Part shown: piece after piece, positions 37,230 to 48,275 of the stretch
Layout: each line of letters opens with the position of its first letter
Numbering within the stretch: the first letter of the stretch is position 1
Origin: Campylobacter sp. MIT 12-8780
GTDB taxonomy: Bacteria > Campylobacterota > Campylobacteria > Campylobacterales > Campylobacteraceae
DNA: 64,000 nt
Direction: 5' to 3'
Assembly (NCBI RefSeq): GCF_006864535.1
Contig: NZ_QHLL01000004.1
Span: 62,001-126,000, forward strand
Translations under genes and position numbers: made by a program
Notes under the pieces: model-generated
The model's database searches: none
The model's input: the letters and a program-made list of their open reading frames with translations, nothing else
Told to the model about the DNA's origin: nothing

Positions 37230-37462
37230 TCAGTGAAGAGTTTTTAATAAAGCTTTAAATTCTAATATTTCTTTTTCTTGATCTTTTATGATTTTACTGG
37301 CTATGGCATAAATTCTAAATCCCCGCTTTGAGAAAAAGCATTTTCCATCATAGGTGCATGCATAGCAGTGAGTATGTTTTGATCGATTTGTGAATGTTTA
37401 TGACTGGCGTGAGCGTATAAGTTTAGAGCGCAAATAAAAGCAAAGATAAATGTTTTTTTCAT
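37230..37462 (-). pseudogene. DUF305 periplasmic protein, internally deleted remnant
   Basis: ATG 37462, behind AAGGAAAATTA, opens a Sec signal peptide (MKKTFIFAFICALNLYAHA), and the mature part runs to SQSGDLEFMP before a stop at 37301. In DUF305 proteins this is where the conserved MIPHHQGAI copper-binding-like motif begins. Just past the stop, in another frame, AIASKIIKDQEKEILEFKAL reads like the DUF305 C terminus and ends at 37230. The middle of the gene, with the HH motif, appears deleted and the ends are out of frame. A 53-residue exported peptide might still be made. It lies against the tRNA pair. Confidence 0.7.
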
Positions 37463-37566
37463 TAATTTTCCTTTTAAAATAGAGCAATTTAATGAGAATT
37501 TAAACAAAAATTCGTAAATATTTCATAAGCATATTTGATTTAAGAGTGAAATTTAAGGACTAATGA

Positions 37567-38196
37567 ATGCTAAAAGAACTACTTGATATTAAAAAAGAAA
37601 TGGAACCTATCATACACGATGCTTCTGTGAAGCTTAATGTTATCGCTAGAGAGGTTATCACAAGGATCAAAGAATATGAAATTTATGGTCCTATGATAGA
37701 TCGAATTTATCTTGATAATGCTATTTATGTCAAGGTTATGTCAAGTAGTAGAGATGCTAAAAGTCAGCAAGTTGATATCAAAAATGGCTTTTATATGGTT
37801 TTCGTTGCTCCTGAAAAAGGCACAACCCAAGATATCAAAAATCGCTTAAAAGTCGCTTATGAAAGCTTTGATGATAAATTTATAAAGGATTTGATCCGCT
37901 TGTATCAACGTTTTAAAGAAATTATTTCTAAAACTCAAGCCACACTCTCAAAAGCTTCGCAGATGAATGTTCAAATTGAAACCAATCTTGGTGAAGCAAG
38001 TGCAGCTTTTAAATTTAACATTAATATCAAGTATTTTAAAGAAGGACAAAAGCTTGATAAAAACAATATCAAATCAGCTGGAAGTTTTAGAGACACCAAA
38101 ACACATATCAATCTTATCGTTGATAAGTCTTTAGACTCTAAAATTTGTGAAAAGCTCCTTGATGATGTAGAAAAATATTTCATCGGCTCACATTAA
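37567..38196 (+). CDS. Conserved hypothetical cytoplasmic protein
   Basis: The 209-residue product has no signal or membrane segment. It opens with a helical stretch (LLDIKKEMEPIIHDASVKLNVIAREVITRIKEYE), has a central alpha/beta part and a second long helix around 120-145 (RLYQRFKEIISKTQATLSK). I do not recognise the family. AAGGACTAATGA precedes the ATG. It is convergent with ruvC. C. jejuni also has a hypothetical gene next to ruvC, though homology is not shown here. Confidence 0.75.
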   Translation: MLKELLDIKKEMEPIIHDASVKLNVIAREVITRIKEYEIYGPMIDRIYLDNAIYVKVMSSSRDAKSQQVDIKNGFYMVFVAPEKGTTQDIKNRLKVAYESFDDKFIKDLIRLYQRFKEIISKTQATLSKASQMNVQIETNLGEASAAFKFNINIKYFKEGQKLDKNNIKSAGSFRDTKTHINLIVDKSLDSKICEKLLDDVEKYFIGSH

Positions 38197-38301
38197 ACTT
38201 TATTGATTTAATTTATATTTGTAAAACTAGCGGTTTAAATCAATTTAAAACTAGAATTTTTAAGTAAAATTTTACGCAAATTACATAAAAGCTTTTTAAA
38301 A

Positions 38302-38781
38302 TCAAGTCTTTTTAAATCTCATATTTGCAGCATGTGTTAAAGCTACAGCTATGGCATCAGTGATATCAAGAGGCTTGATCTCTTTTTGTATGCCAAGAAG
38401 CCTTTTTACCATAAAAGCCACTTGTTCTTTTGTCGCTTTTGCCTTTCCTGTAACGCTTTTTTTCACTTGCAAGGGTGTGTATTCGCTAAATTCGCCGTGA
38501 GTTTGTAAGATTTTTAAGCTTAAAGCCCCACGAAATTGGGCGAGCTTAAGCACTGTTTTTGGATTATACGCAAAGAAAATATCTTCAATCGCCACCTCAT
38601 CAAAGCTATGACTTTTAAAAATCAAATCAAGCCCCTCACACAACTCTGTGATTTGATACTGCAGTGAAGCTGGTTTGATCTTGATAAGTCCAGCCTCGAT
38701 GAGTGTGTTTTTACCAGCTTTCATTTCAATGATAGCATATCCACAAAAACGCGAGCCCGGATCTATGCCTAAAATTTTCAC
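38302..38781 (-). CDS. ruvC: Holliday junction resolvase RuvC
   Basis: RuvC is the dimeric endonuclease that resolves Holliday junctions with RuvAB. The 159-residue protein has the N-terminal catalytic Asp in [14 protein letters not shown], Glu in VAIEDIFFA, and the C-terminal acidic motif [14 protein letters not shown]. Its start lies at the edge of the origin region, and a TTTTCACA sequence overlaps the start codon. ruvC beside dnaA is a common epsilonproteobacterial arrangement. Confidence 0.96.
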   Translation of the reverse strand: MKILGIDPGSRFCGYAIIEMKAGKNTLIEAGLIKIKPASLQYQITELCEGLDLIFKSHSFDEVAIEDIFFAYNPKTVLKLAQFRGALSLKILQTHGEFSEYTPLQVKKSVTGKAKATKEQVAFMVKRLLGIQKEIKPLDITDAIAVALTHAANMRFKKT

Positions 38782-38919
38782 ATTTTACCTTTTTTGCAAT
38801 CAAAATCTTTCACTAGAGTGAATTTTATTTTCACAAGCTGTGAAATTTCTATGAATTTTAACCTTTTTTTATAAAATTTTAGATAAAATAACAAGTTAAA
38901 AATCAATTTAAGGGTGTGA
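38775..38919. other. oriC: Probable replication origin, part 1 (ruvC-dnaA gap)
   Basis: This gap holds several TTTCACA-type DnaA-box-like sites: TTTTCACA at 38775-38782, TTTCAC followed by an inverted AGTGAA near 38808-38822, and a palindrome TTTCACA-AGC-TGTGAAA at 38829-38845. An almost pure A/T stretch follows to the dnaA start and could be the unwinding element. Epsilonproteobacterial origins are known to lie in the ruvC-dnaA and dnaA-dnaN gaps; the box assignment is inference. Confidence 0.6.
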
Positions 38920-40239
38920 ATGGACGCGGCTGATATACTCAAATGCTTTGAAAAAGAAATTTCTCGTAATGAATTTGAAAATTTTATCACGCCCTTAGTA
39001 TTAAACGAAAAAGCTAGCAAAGCTGATCAACTCATTTTCAATGCGCCAAATGAACTTATGGCTAAATTTATACAAACAAAATATGCCGATAGAATCTCAC
39101 ATTTTTATGAAGTGCAAAGTGGCAATAAAGCCAAAGTATTGATCCAAAGTATCTCGCTTAAAAATGGTTCAAAACATAGCCTAAAAACCCCCATTAAACA
39201 CGGCACAAGCACGATTTTAAATCCATCTTATACCTTCGAAAGCTTTGTTGTAGGGGATTCTAACCAATATGCTTATGCAACCTGCAAAGCAGCAAGCGCT
39301 AAAGATAAGCTTGGCAAGCTATATAATCCTGTTTTTATTTATGGACCAACCGGACTTGGTAAAACGCATTTGCTTCAAGCTGTAGGGAATGCGTGTTTAG
39401 AGCTTGGTAAGATTGTGATTTACGCCACAAGTGAAAATTTTATTAATGACTTTAGCTCACATTTGATAAATAAAAGCATGGATAAATTTCATGAAAAATA
39501 CCGCAATTGTGATGTTTTACTTATCGATGATGTGCAATTTTTAGGTAAAACTGATAAAATTCAAGAAGAATTTTTCTTCACTTTTAATGAAGTCAAGGAA
39601 AAATTTGGACAAATCATCATGACTTCAGATACCCCGCCAAATATGCTTAAAGGTATCACAGAACGTTTAAAATCTCGCTTTGCAAATGGAGCTATTGCTG
39701 ATATTACTCCGCCTGAACTTGACACTAAAATGGCAATTATCCGCAAAAAATGCGAATTTAATGGAGTAAGTTTAAATAATGAAATTATCTCTTATATCGC
39801 CACTTCAATGGGAGATAATATAAGAGAAATTGAAGGAATGATTACTAATTTAAACGCATATTCAAGACTAATCAACCAAGAAATCACTCTTGACATAGCA
39901 AAAAGCTTTATGAAAGATCATATCAAAGAACAAAAAGAAAGCATTGATATAGATGATATCTTAAGCGTAGTATGCAAAGACTTTAATATCAAAGCAAATG
40001 ATATAAAATCAAACAAAAAAACACAAAATATAGTTACAGCAAGAAGAGTAGTGATCTTTTTGGCAAGAGAGCTTACAAGTATGTCTATGCCTCAACTTGC
40101 GAAATTTTTTGAGATGAAAGATCATACCGCTATTTCACACAATATCAAAAAGATCAATGAGCTTATAGAAGAGAAAAATGATTTAAAAGATAAAATAAAT
40201 GAACTAAAAAACAAAATTTTAACAAAAATTCAAAGTTAG
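38920..40239 (+). CDS. dnaA: Chromosomal replication initiator DnaA
   Basis: DnaA binds origin boxes and opens the duplex for replication. The 439-residue protein has an N-terminal interaction domain (1-70), a AAA+ domain with Walker A GPTGLGKTH and Walker B LLIDDVQFLG, sensor motifs (GRLKSRF-like ERLKSRFANG), and the C-terminal DNA-binding signature MKDHTAISHNIKKI. dnaN and gyrB follow in the same direction. DnaA-box-like sites occur on both sides of the gene. Confidence 0.98.
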   Translation: MDAADILKCFEKEISRNEFENFITPLVLNEKASKADQLIFNAPNELMAKFIQTKYADRISHFYEVQSGNKAKVLIQSISLKNGSKHSLKTPIKHGTSTILNPSYTFESFVVGDSNQYAYATCKAASAKDKLGKLYNPVFIYGPTGLGKTHLLQAVGNACLELGKIVIYATSENFINDFSSHLINKSMDKFHEKYRNCDVLLIDDVQFLGKTDKIQEEFFFTFNEVKEKFGQIIMTSDTPPNMLKGITERLKSRFANGAIADITPPELDTKMAIIRKKCEFNGVSLNNEIISYIATSMGDNIREIEGMITNLNAYSRLINQEITLDIAKSFMKDHIKEQKESIDIDDILSVVCKDFNIKANDIKSNKKTQNIVTARRVVIFLARELTSMSMPQLAKFFEMKDHTAISHNIKKINELIEEKNDLKDKINELKNKILTKIQS

Positions 40240-40330
40240 CCTGTGAAAAAATGTGAAAAAATACTTCTTAAAACTCATACAACAGATCAAGTTAAAATAG
40301 GAGTTCAAAAAGGAATTTCACATTTTCAAC
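40240..40330. other. Probable replication origin, part 2 (dnaA-dnaN gap)
   Basis: TGTGAAA occurs at 40242-40248 and again at 40252-40258 (10 bp apart, one helical turn), with TTTCACA at 40316-40322 in the opposite orientation. These match the box type in the ruvC-dnaA gap, which suggests a bipartite origin as in Helicobacter. This is inference from sequence likeness. Confidence 0.5.
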
Positions 40331-40377
40331 ATGCCTATTATTATGAATAAATTTAAATTAAAAACAAAGGGGAAAAA

Positions 40378-41445
40378 ATGAAACTCAGCATAAACAAAAA
40401 TACACTCGAATCCGCAATATCACTTTGCAACGCTTATGTGGATAAAAAAGATTCTAGTGCAATCACTTCACATTTACTTTTTGAAGCAAATGATGATAAA
40501 CTTGTAATCAAAGCAAGTGATTATGAATTTGGACTAAGTTATAAAATCAAAAAGATCAAAACAGAAACAAGTGGCTTTGCTACAGCAAATGCAAAACAAA
40601 TTTCTGATATGATTAAAAACCTCAATAATGAAGATGTGATCTTAGAAACCATTGATAATTCTTTGTTTATTCGCCAAAAGAGCACAAAATACAAACTTGC
40701 TATGTTTAACTATGAAGATTTTCCAAATTTCCCAAATATCGAAGAAAAATCAAAATTTGATTTAGACTCAAGTGACTTAAGCAGAAGCCTTAAAAAAATC
40801 CTCCCAGCTATAGACACAAATAACCCAAAATACTCTTTAAATGGAGCTTTACTTGACATTAAAACAGATAAAATCAACTTTGTAGGCACAGATACAAAAA
40901 GGCTTGCTATATTTACTTTATTTAAACACAATGATAAAGAATTTTCAATCAGCATTCCTAAAAAAGCCATCGCTGAAATGCAAAAGCTTTTTTATGAAAA
41001 AATTGAACTTTTTTATGATGAAAATATACTTATCGCCAAGAATGATAATTTTGAATTTTTCACTAAACTCATTAATGATAAATTCCCAGATTATGAAAAA
41101 GTAGTGCCAAAACAAATCAATCAAGTCTTTAACTTTAAAACTGAAGATTTCATCGAAAGCCTCAAAAAAATAAGTGTTGTTGCTGAAAAAATGAAACTCC
41201 ATTTTCAAAACAACAAACTTATATTTGAAGGTATTAGCTTAGATAATGTCGAAGCAAAAACAGAACTTGAATGCGAACTTAACATACAAGAAAGCTTTTC
41301 TTTAAACATAAAAATCAAATATTTATTTGACTTTTTACATTCTATAGAAACTGAAGAATTTGAACTAAAGATTAATGAACCAAATTTAGCCTTTATCGTT
41401 GCTTCAAAAGAGCTTGAAACGGTAATTATGCCTGTGATTTTATAA
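40378..41445 (+). CDS. dnaN: DNA polymerase III beta sliding clamp
   Basis: The clamp is a ring dimer that tethers DNA polymerase III to the template. The 355-residue protein has normal length and the three-domain clamp pattern, with MKLSINKNTLESAI at the start and the usual VIMPVIL end that forms part of the protein-binding pocket. It is followed by gyrB after nine bases. The ATG follows AAAGGGGAAAAA. Confidence 0.97.
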   Translation: MKLSINKNTLESAISLCNAYVDKKDSSAITSHLLFEANDDKLVIKASDYEFGLSYKIKKIKTETSGFATANAKQISDMIKNLNNEDVILETIDNSLFIRQKSTKYKLAMFNYEDFPNFPNIEEKSKFDLDSSDLSRSLKKILPAIDTNNPKYSLNGALLDIKTDKINFVGTDTKRLAIFTLFKHNDKEFSISIPKKAIAEMQKLFYEKIELFYDENILIAKNDNFEFFTKLINDKFPDYEKVVPKQINQVFNFKTEDFIESLKKISVVAEKMKLHFQNNKLIFEGISLDNVEAKTELECELNIQESFSLNIKIKYLFDFLHSIETEEFELKINEPNLAFIVASKELETVIMPVIL

Positions 41446-43776
<2,331 letters not shown>

Positions 43777-43785
43777 AAGTGTCAA

Positions 43786-43817
43786 TTTAAGGGCTATAAT
43801 TGCCCTTAAAGTTTTTT
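43786..43817 (+). terminator. Rho-independent terminator of gyrB
   Basis: TTTAAGGGC (43786-43794) and GCCCTTAAA (43802-43810) form a perfect 9-bp stem with a 7-base loop, followed by one G and six T. It ends the dnaA-dnaN-gyrB cluster ten bases after the gyrB stop. Confidence 0.85.
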
Positions 43818-43915
43818 ATTTAATAAAAGCTAGATCATATATCTACTTTTTTATTTAACTTCATTTTTATCTAAATTTCGTTACAATTTTTGCTTAAAAT
43901 TTATAAGGATTATCT

Positions 43916-44533
43916 ATGCAAATCACCTTACTTTCTTATACTGCTCTTGAAATTTGTTCTCACGCTATACGCACTTGCTGGCAAAGCTTTGAAAAAGGCG
44001 ACAAAGGTGGTAAAATCGATAAAGAACTTATCGATAGAGTCGGCAATAAATTCAAACACGCCTCAACCTTAGAACATTTAAATTATACTTTTTATATACA
44101 AGGTATTTCAAGAGCCCTTTTGCAAGAGCTTGCTAGACATCGCCACGCAAGTTTAAGTGTAAAAAGCACGCGTTATACCTTAAAAGAATTGCGAAACGAG
44201 CAAGCTTTTAAAGAATTTGACTTTAAGCATGCAAGTAAATATCTTGTGCTAACAGAAAATGAAAAAGTTGATAATGCAAGTATTAAAGCTCTTGAAAATT
44301 TGCGTTTAATCTTACAAGAAAGCATTAGCCTTGATATCGCTAAATATTGCTTGCCAGAAAGTTATAAAACAGAGCTTACTTGGAGTATCAATGCAAGAGC
44401 CTTGCAAAATTTTCTTCATCTTAGAAGCTCAAAATCAGCCCTTTGGGAGATCAGAGAGCTTGCAAAAGCTATTTTTAACGCCCTGCCAAGCGAACATCAA
44501 TTTATCTTTGAAGAAAGCGTGCTTTTAGATTAG
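43916..44533 (+). CDS. thyX: Flavin-dependent thymidylate synthase
   Basis: ThyX makes dTMP from dUMP using FAD and methylene-tetrahydrofolate. The 205-residue protein contains the defining RHRX7S motif, from Arg74-His75-Arg76 to Ser84, and other conserved segments such as KHASTLEHLNYTF and INARALQNFLHLR. Campylobacter lacks the ThyA enzyme and relies on ThyX. AAGGATTATCT precedes the ATG. It lies between gyrB and the cdt operon and has its own terminator hairpin. Confidence 0.97.
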   Translation: MQITLLSYTALEICSHAIRTCWQSFEKGDKGGKIDKELIDRVGNKFKHASTLEHLNYTFYIQGISRALLQELARHRHASLSVKSTRYTLKELRNEQAFKEFDFKHASKYLVLTENEKVDNASIKALENLRLILQESISLDIAKYCLPESYKTELTWSINARALQNFLHLRSSKSALWEIRELAKAIFNALPSEHQFIFEESVLLD

Positions 44534-44581
44534 TTTTTTATTTAAGAGCTTAAAATCAAGCTTTTTAGTTTTGTTTTAATT

Positions 44582-44617
44582 ATCTTAATCTAAGTTTTTA
44601 TATTAAGATTCTTTTTC
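44582..44617 (+). terminator. Terminator after thyX
   Basis: ATCTTAAT (44582-44589) and ATTAAGAT (44602-44609) make an 8-bp stem with a 12-base loop, followed by TCTTTTT. The stem is AT-rich but well placed between thyX and cdtA. Confidence 0.5.
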
Positions 44618-44747
44618 ATTATTTATTTTTAAAATGAGAATTTTAAGAAAAATCAGCTTAAAGCTCAAGTTAAAACCAAAGCCTTAAAGTTTAAATTTAT
44701 ACTTTTTATTATAGACTATTAATTTGTATTTTACTAAAGGAGCTTCT

Positions 44748-45527
44748 ATGAAAAAACACCTTAAATTCTACTTTCTCATAGGCTTTTTAACTTGTTTTTT
44801 GCTAGCATGTTCTGCTAAAGAAATCAACCCTCTTTCAACTTTTGGCGATAAAAACGATAGCGATCCTTTAAAGATAGGCAAAAGCCCTACTTTGCCAGCT
44901 AAGCAAGATACACCTAGCTTGCTTGTAGGACAAATTTTTATGCCAGAGGAAAAAAATAAAAATTTTGATAAGCTCTTGCAAAATAACGAGCTTCAAAGCA
45001 GTATGAAAATGGATAAAAAGCCTTTGCTTCAAGCTCTCGGTTCAAGTCCTAGCATGGCTGATAGTTCTGATTGGTTTTCTTTGATGGCTGCAAATGGGGC
45101 AGTGCTTACGGTTTGGGCTTTAGCTCAGGGAAATTGGCTTTGGGGCTATACTCTTATTGATAGTGTGGGTTTTGGAGACGCTAGAGTGTGGAAATTTAGG
45201 CTTTTTGCTAATAATGAGGTTTTAATTCAAAATGCCAAAACAAATACTTGTGTGAATACCTATGGCAATGGCGTCATTCATTCAGCTTGCGATGAAAGCA
45301 ATGTATATCAACGTTTCAAGCTTATCCCTATGAGTAATGAAGCCTTTATGCTCCAAAATACGGGCACAAAACGTTGCTTACAAGTGCCAATTGGGGATAT
45401 ATTTTATGATTTTCACCGCGTTTCAGGCATTTATTTAAGCACTTGCAACGCAGGAGATAATCTTGATCAGCAATTTTACATCATCCCACCACCTTTTTTA
45501 ATCCGCCCGCTTTATGATAGGAGATAA
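44748..45527 (+). CDS. cdtA: Cytolethal distending toxin subunit A
   Basis: CdtA is one of the two binding subunits that deliver CdtB into host cells. The 259-residue precursor has a lipoprotein signal with lipobox LLAC (Cys21), so it is probably anchored to the outer membrane. The C-terminal half is a ricin-B-type lectin domain (QNAKTNTCVNTYGNG, LQNTGTKRCLQVPIGD, FYIIPP). I chose the ATG at 44748, behind AAAGGAGCTTCT; an in-frame start eight codons upstream has no ribosome site. cdtB follows after two bases. Confidence 0.95.
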   Translation: MKKHLKFYFLIGFLTCFLLACSAKEINPLSTFGDKNDSDPLKIGKSPTLPAKQDTPSLLVGQIFMPEEKNKNFDKLLQNNELQSSMKMDKKPLLQALGSSPSMADSSDWFSLMAANGAVLTVWALAQGNWLWGYTLIDSVGFGDARVWKFRLFANNEVLIQNAKTNTCVNTYGNGVIHSACDESNVYQRFKLIPMSNEAFMLQNTGTKRCLQVPIGDIFYDFHRVSGIYLSTCNAGDNLDQQFYIIPPPFLIRPLYDRR

Positions 45528-45529
45528 AC

Positions 45530-46330
45530 ATGAAAAAATACATTGCGATCTTAATATTTAGCTTTTTAGCGCTTTTTGCTAAGGATATGGACGATTATAA
45601 GGTAGCTTCTTGGAATTTGCAAGGCTCATCGGCAAACACTGAGAGCAAGTGGAGCGTAAGCATTCGCCAGCTTATAAGCGGGGATAATGCAGCTGATATT
45701 TTAGCGGTGCAAGAAGCAGGAAGCTTGCCTCATACTGCTACGCCAACAGGTAGGGAGCAAAACTTAAGCGATATTATCGTTCGTGAGTATAACTGGGATT
45801 TGGGCTCAAGATCGCGTCCAGACGGCGTTTTTGTGTATTATACTCGCATTGATACTGGAGCAAATCGCGTAAATTTAGCCATAGTTTCAAGAACTAGAGC
45901 CGATGAGATCATCATTTTACCGCCTCCAACGACTCCTTCTCGTCCAGTCATTGGCATACGCATAGACAATAATGCCTTTTTTAGCGTGCATGCGCTTGCA
46001 AATGGGGGTTCTGATTCTGTAGCTATTGTAAATTCAGTGTTTGAGCATTTTAGAGATCGCCCTGATCTTACTTGGATGATAGCAGGGGATTTTAACCGCA
46101 ATCCTGAAAATTTGCGTTTTGAGCTGAATTTAGAACGTAGGGTAAGAACGACCATCATCGCTCCTGATGCGCCCACTCAAAGAAGTGGAGGCACGCTTGA
46201 TTATGCCATAGTTGGAAGCTCAAGTGGCTCGGTAACTCGCACAGCTTTAGTGGCTCTTTTAATGCTGAGCAATTTTAGAACCCAGCTCGTTTCAGATCAT
46301 TTTCCAGTCAATTTTAGACGCTTTCGCTAG
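45530..46330 (+). CDS. cdtB: Cytolethal distending toxin subunit B (nuclease)
   Basis: CdtB is the active subunit, a DNase I-like enzyme that damages host nuclear DNA and arrests the cell cycle. The 266-residue precursor has a short Sec signal (to about residue 17). Catalytic and metal-site residues of the DNase I fold are intact: Glu62 (VQEAG), His154 (FSVHALAN), Asp187 (AGDFNRNP) and Asp256-His257 (SDHFPV). The length equals that of known Campylobacter CdtB. The gene starts two bases after cdtA with GGAGATAAAC upstream. Confidence 0.97.
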   Translation: MKKYIAILIFSFLALFAKDMDDYKVASWNLQGSSANTESKWSVSIRQLISGDNAADILAVQEAGSLPHTATPTGREQNLSDIIVREYNWDLGSRSRPDGVFVYYTRIDTGANRVNLAIVSRTRADEIIILPPPTTPSRPVIGIRIDNNAFFSVHALANGGSDSVAIVNSVFEHFRDRPDLTWMIAGDFNRNPENLRFELNLERRVRTTIIAPDAPTQRSGGTLDYAIVGSSSGSVTRTALVALLMLSNFRTQLVSDHFPVNFRRFR

Positions 46331-46345
46331 TTTTAAGGAGAAAAA

Positions 46346-46975
46346 ATGATAAAAAATATAGTTTTAATGCTTTTATGTTTAAGCTTTGCTTTGGCTGATG
46401 AGGCTGAAAATATCATCAACAATGCAGGACTTTCAAGCACAAGCTCGCCCACTCCAAGAAAAGATGATTTTGAAAATGTAACTAATCCAGTGCAAATTCG
46501 TAATTTACGCACCGGCATAGCCATAAATTTAACAAGAAAAGGGGATTTAAACACCCAAAACTGGCTCATACGCCAAATAGAGCTTAGCGATGTGCTAGTA
46601 AAAAGAGATAAACTCCGCTTTAAATGGGACTTTGGTTATGTGCAATTTGTCCGCCCTGAAAATCCTGATGGTTGTTTAGCCATAGGAGAAGATGGCTTTT
46701 TGCATGTTAAATCTTGCAAACAAGACTTAAAGCTCTCAAAGCTAGAAACTGTTTTTTCCATAATCCCAACTTCAAGTTCAGCTGTGCAAATTCGCTCTTT
46801 GGTTTTAGACGCAAATGAATGCTTGTTTGTCTTTGACAATCCAAGCGTAGCCATACAAGATCGCGTAGGCATAGGACCTTGCTCGCTTGATTATAATTTC
46901 TTAATCGACACCACAGAACTCTTTTTCTTTACCCCAGCTCTTGTTAAAGCTAGGGCTTTGTTGCCTTTAAAATAA
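46346..46975 (+). CDS. cdtC: Cytolethal distending toxin subunit C
   Basis: CdtC is the second binding subunit of the holotoxin. The 209-residue precursor has a Sec signal (MIKNIVLMLLCLSFALA) and a ricin-B-type lectin core (NPVQIRNLRTGIAINL, GCLAIGEDGFLHVKSC, AVQIRSLVLDANECLFV). It follows cdtB after 15 bases with AAGGAGAAAA. The operon is complete and intact, so this strain should make active CDT. A palindromic terminator starts in the stop codon. Confidence 0.95.
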   Translation: MIKNIVLMLLCLSFALADEAENIINNAGLSSTSSPTPRKDDFENVTNPVQIRNLRTGIAINLTRKGDLNTQNWLIRQIELSDVLVKRDKLRFKWDFGYVQFVRPENPDGCLAIGEDGFLHVKSCKQDLKLSKLETVFSIIPTSSSAVQIRSLVLDANECLFVFDNPSVAIQDRVGIGPCSLDYNFLIDTTELFFFTPALVKARALLPLK

Positions 46976-47033
46976 GTGCTTTTAAAAGCACTTAAAAAGG
47001 TAAAATGAGAGTTTTACGCCCAAGGCTCTCATT
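46974..47033 (+). terminator. Two hairpins after cdtC
   Basis: AAGTGCTTTT/AAAAGCACTT at 46974-46993 is a perfect 20-base palindrome starting in the cdtC stop codon. A second stem, AATGAGAG (47004-47011) with CTCTCATT (47026-47033), follows. Together they probably end cdt transcription or protect its 3' end. Confidence 0.5.
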
Positions 47034-47193
47034 ATCCCAAAAATACCTTGTTTAAACTTGTTTAAAAAAGCTTAGTCTTATTATCCTTTCAAAAATTTTA
47101 AACAAGTGTAGAAAAAATGGAAACAAAAAGACTATGAGTTTTTAAATTTACCCTTTTATTATAAACTTTTTTCGTTTTAAAAAAGGAGCAAAG

Positions 47194-48231
47194 GTGAAAG
47201 AGCTTAAAGATACGCAACTTCGTATAAAGCATTCACTTCATTTTATTAATGACAAAGCAAGAAACAAAGACATAAATGAAAAAATTCATTCCGTCAAACC
47301 AGCAAATTTAGCCAAAATCGCTTATGAGTTCTTTTTAAAGCCTCAAAAAAATCCTTGCATTCAAGCTATAAAAAGTGATTTAAAAAAGCATTTTGATCCA
47401 AAGCTCAGTAACGAGGATAAGCTTGTGTGGTTTGGGCATTCTTCTTATATGCTTTATTTTCAAGGTAAAAGTGTGCTTGTTGATCCTGTTTTGCTTGGCA
47501 ATGCCGCGCCTTTGCTTTTTGCTTTTAGGGCATTTCATGGCACAAATATTTATAAAGCAGATGATTTTAATGAGCTTGATTATCTCATCATCACACACAA
47601 TCACTACGATCATTTAAGCAAGAAAACCATTAAAAACTTTAAACACCTTATCAAAAAAGCTATCGTGCCTTTAGGCGTTGGCAAATACCTTAAAGCGTGG
47701 GGCATAAGCGAGGAAAATATCACCCAGATGGATTGGGGCGAGAGCCTTGATCTTGATGAAAATTTAAGGCTTCATTGTCTTGAAACCAAGCATTTTTCTG
47801 GACGCAATGCTAATGATTCAGCGCGCTCGCTTTGGGCTTCTTTTGTGCTTGAGGGTAAGGATAAAAAGATTTATATAGGCGGAGATAGTGGCTATGCGCC
47901 ACATTTTAAACGCATAGGCGATCGTTTTAAAAGCATTGATCTAGCCTTGCTAGAAAATGGACAATACAGCCAAAATTGGCCTGATATACATATGTTTCCA
48001 CACGAAACTTTGCAAGCGTGCAAAGACTTAAACGCAAAAGCACTTATGCCCTGTCATAACAGCAAATTTAAGCTTTCTTTTCACAGCTGGGATGAACCGC
48101 TTGAAAAAATCTATACTTTGCATAAAGCTTTGGGATATAAGTTTGATTTGCTTACTCCACGAATTGGCGAGATTTTTCCCCTTTGGCAAAAGATTCAAAC
48201 TCAAACTTGGTGGAGAGAGCTTAAGTCTTAA
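47194..48231 (+). CDS. Metallo-beta-lactamase-fold hydrolase, NAPE-PLD/UlaG-like
   Basis: The 345-residue cytoplasmic protein has the metallo-beta-lactamase zinc motif THNHYDHL and the later ligands in TKHFSGRN and GGDSGYAPHF, with MPCHNSKFKL near the end. The general plan, with LVWFGHSSYMLYFQGKSVLVDP, is that of the UlaG/NAPE-PLD group of lactonases and phospholipases; the substrate is unknown. The start is GTG behind AAGGAGCAAAG. A strong terminator overlaps the end of the convergent MerR gene. No MerR-type operator is seen upstream. Confidence 0.85.
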   Translation: MKELKDTQLRIKHSLHFINDKARNKDINEKIHSVKPANLAKIAYEFFLKPQKNPCIQAIKSDLKKHFDPKLSNEDKLVWFGHSSYMLYFQGKSVLVDPVLLGNAAPLLFAFRAFHGTNIYKADDFNELDYLIITHNHYDHLSKKTIKNFKHLIKKAIVPLGVGKYLKAWGISEENITQMDWGESLDLDENLRLHCLETKHFSGRNANDSARSLWASFVLEGKDKKIYIGGDSGYAPHFKRIGDRFKSIDLALLENGQYSQNWPDIHMFPHETLQACKDLNAKALMPCHNSKFKLSFHSWDEPLEKIYTLHKALGYKFDLLTPRIGEIFPLWQKIQTQTWWRELKS

Positions 48232-48239
48232 ACTTAAAA

Positions 48240-48275
48240 ACTTTGCTTAAACTTAAGCTTGCAAAGTCTTTTTTA
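48240..48275 (+). terminator. Rho-independent terminator of the metallo-hydrolase gene
   Basis: ACTTTGC (48240-48246) and GCAAAGT (48261-48267) form a 7-bp stem followed by C and six T. It lies nine bases after the stop and overlaps the last codons of the convergent MerR gene. Confidence 0.65.

Noticed and set aside
44748..46975. cdt operon as part of a mobile island
   Set aside because: No integrase, IS element, direct repeats or attachment site seen on either side; base composition looks like the neighbours.
47194..48231. Metallo-hydrolase gene as part of the regulon
   Set aside because: It borders the third MerR gene but has no operator-type promoter upstream and is separated by a strong terminator.
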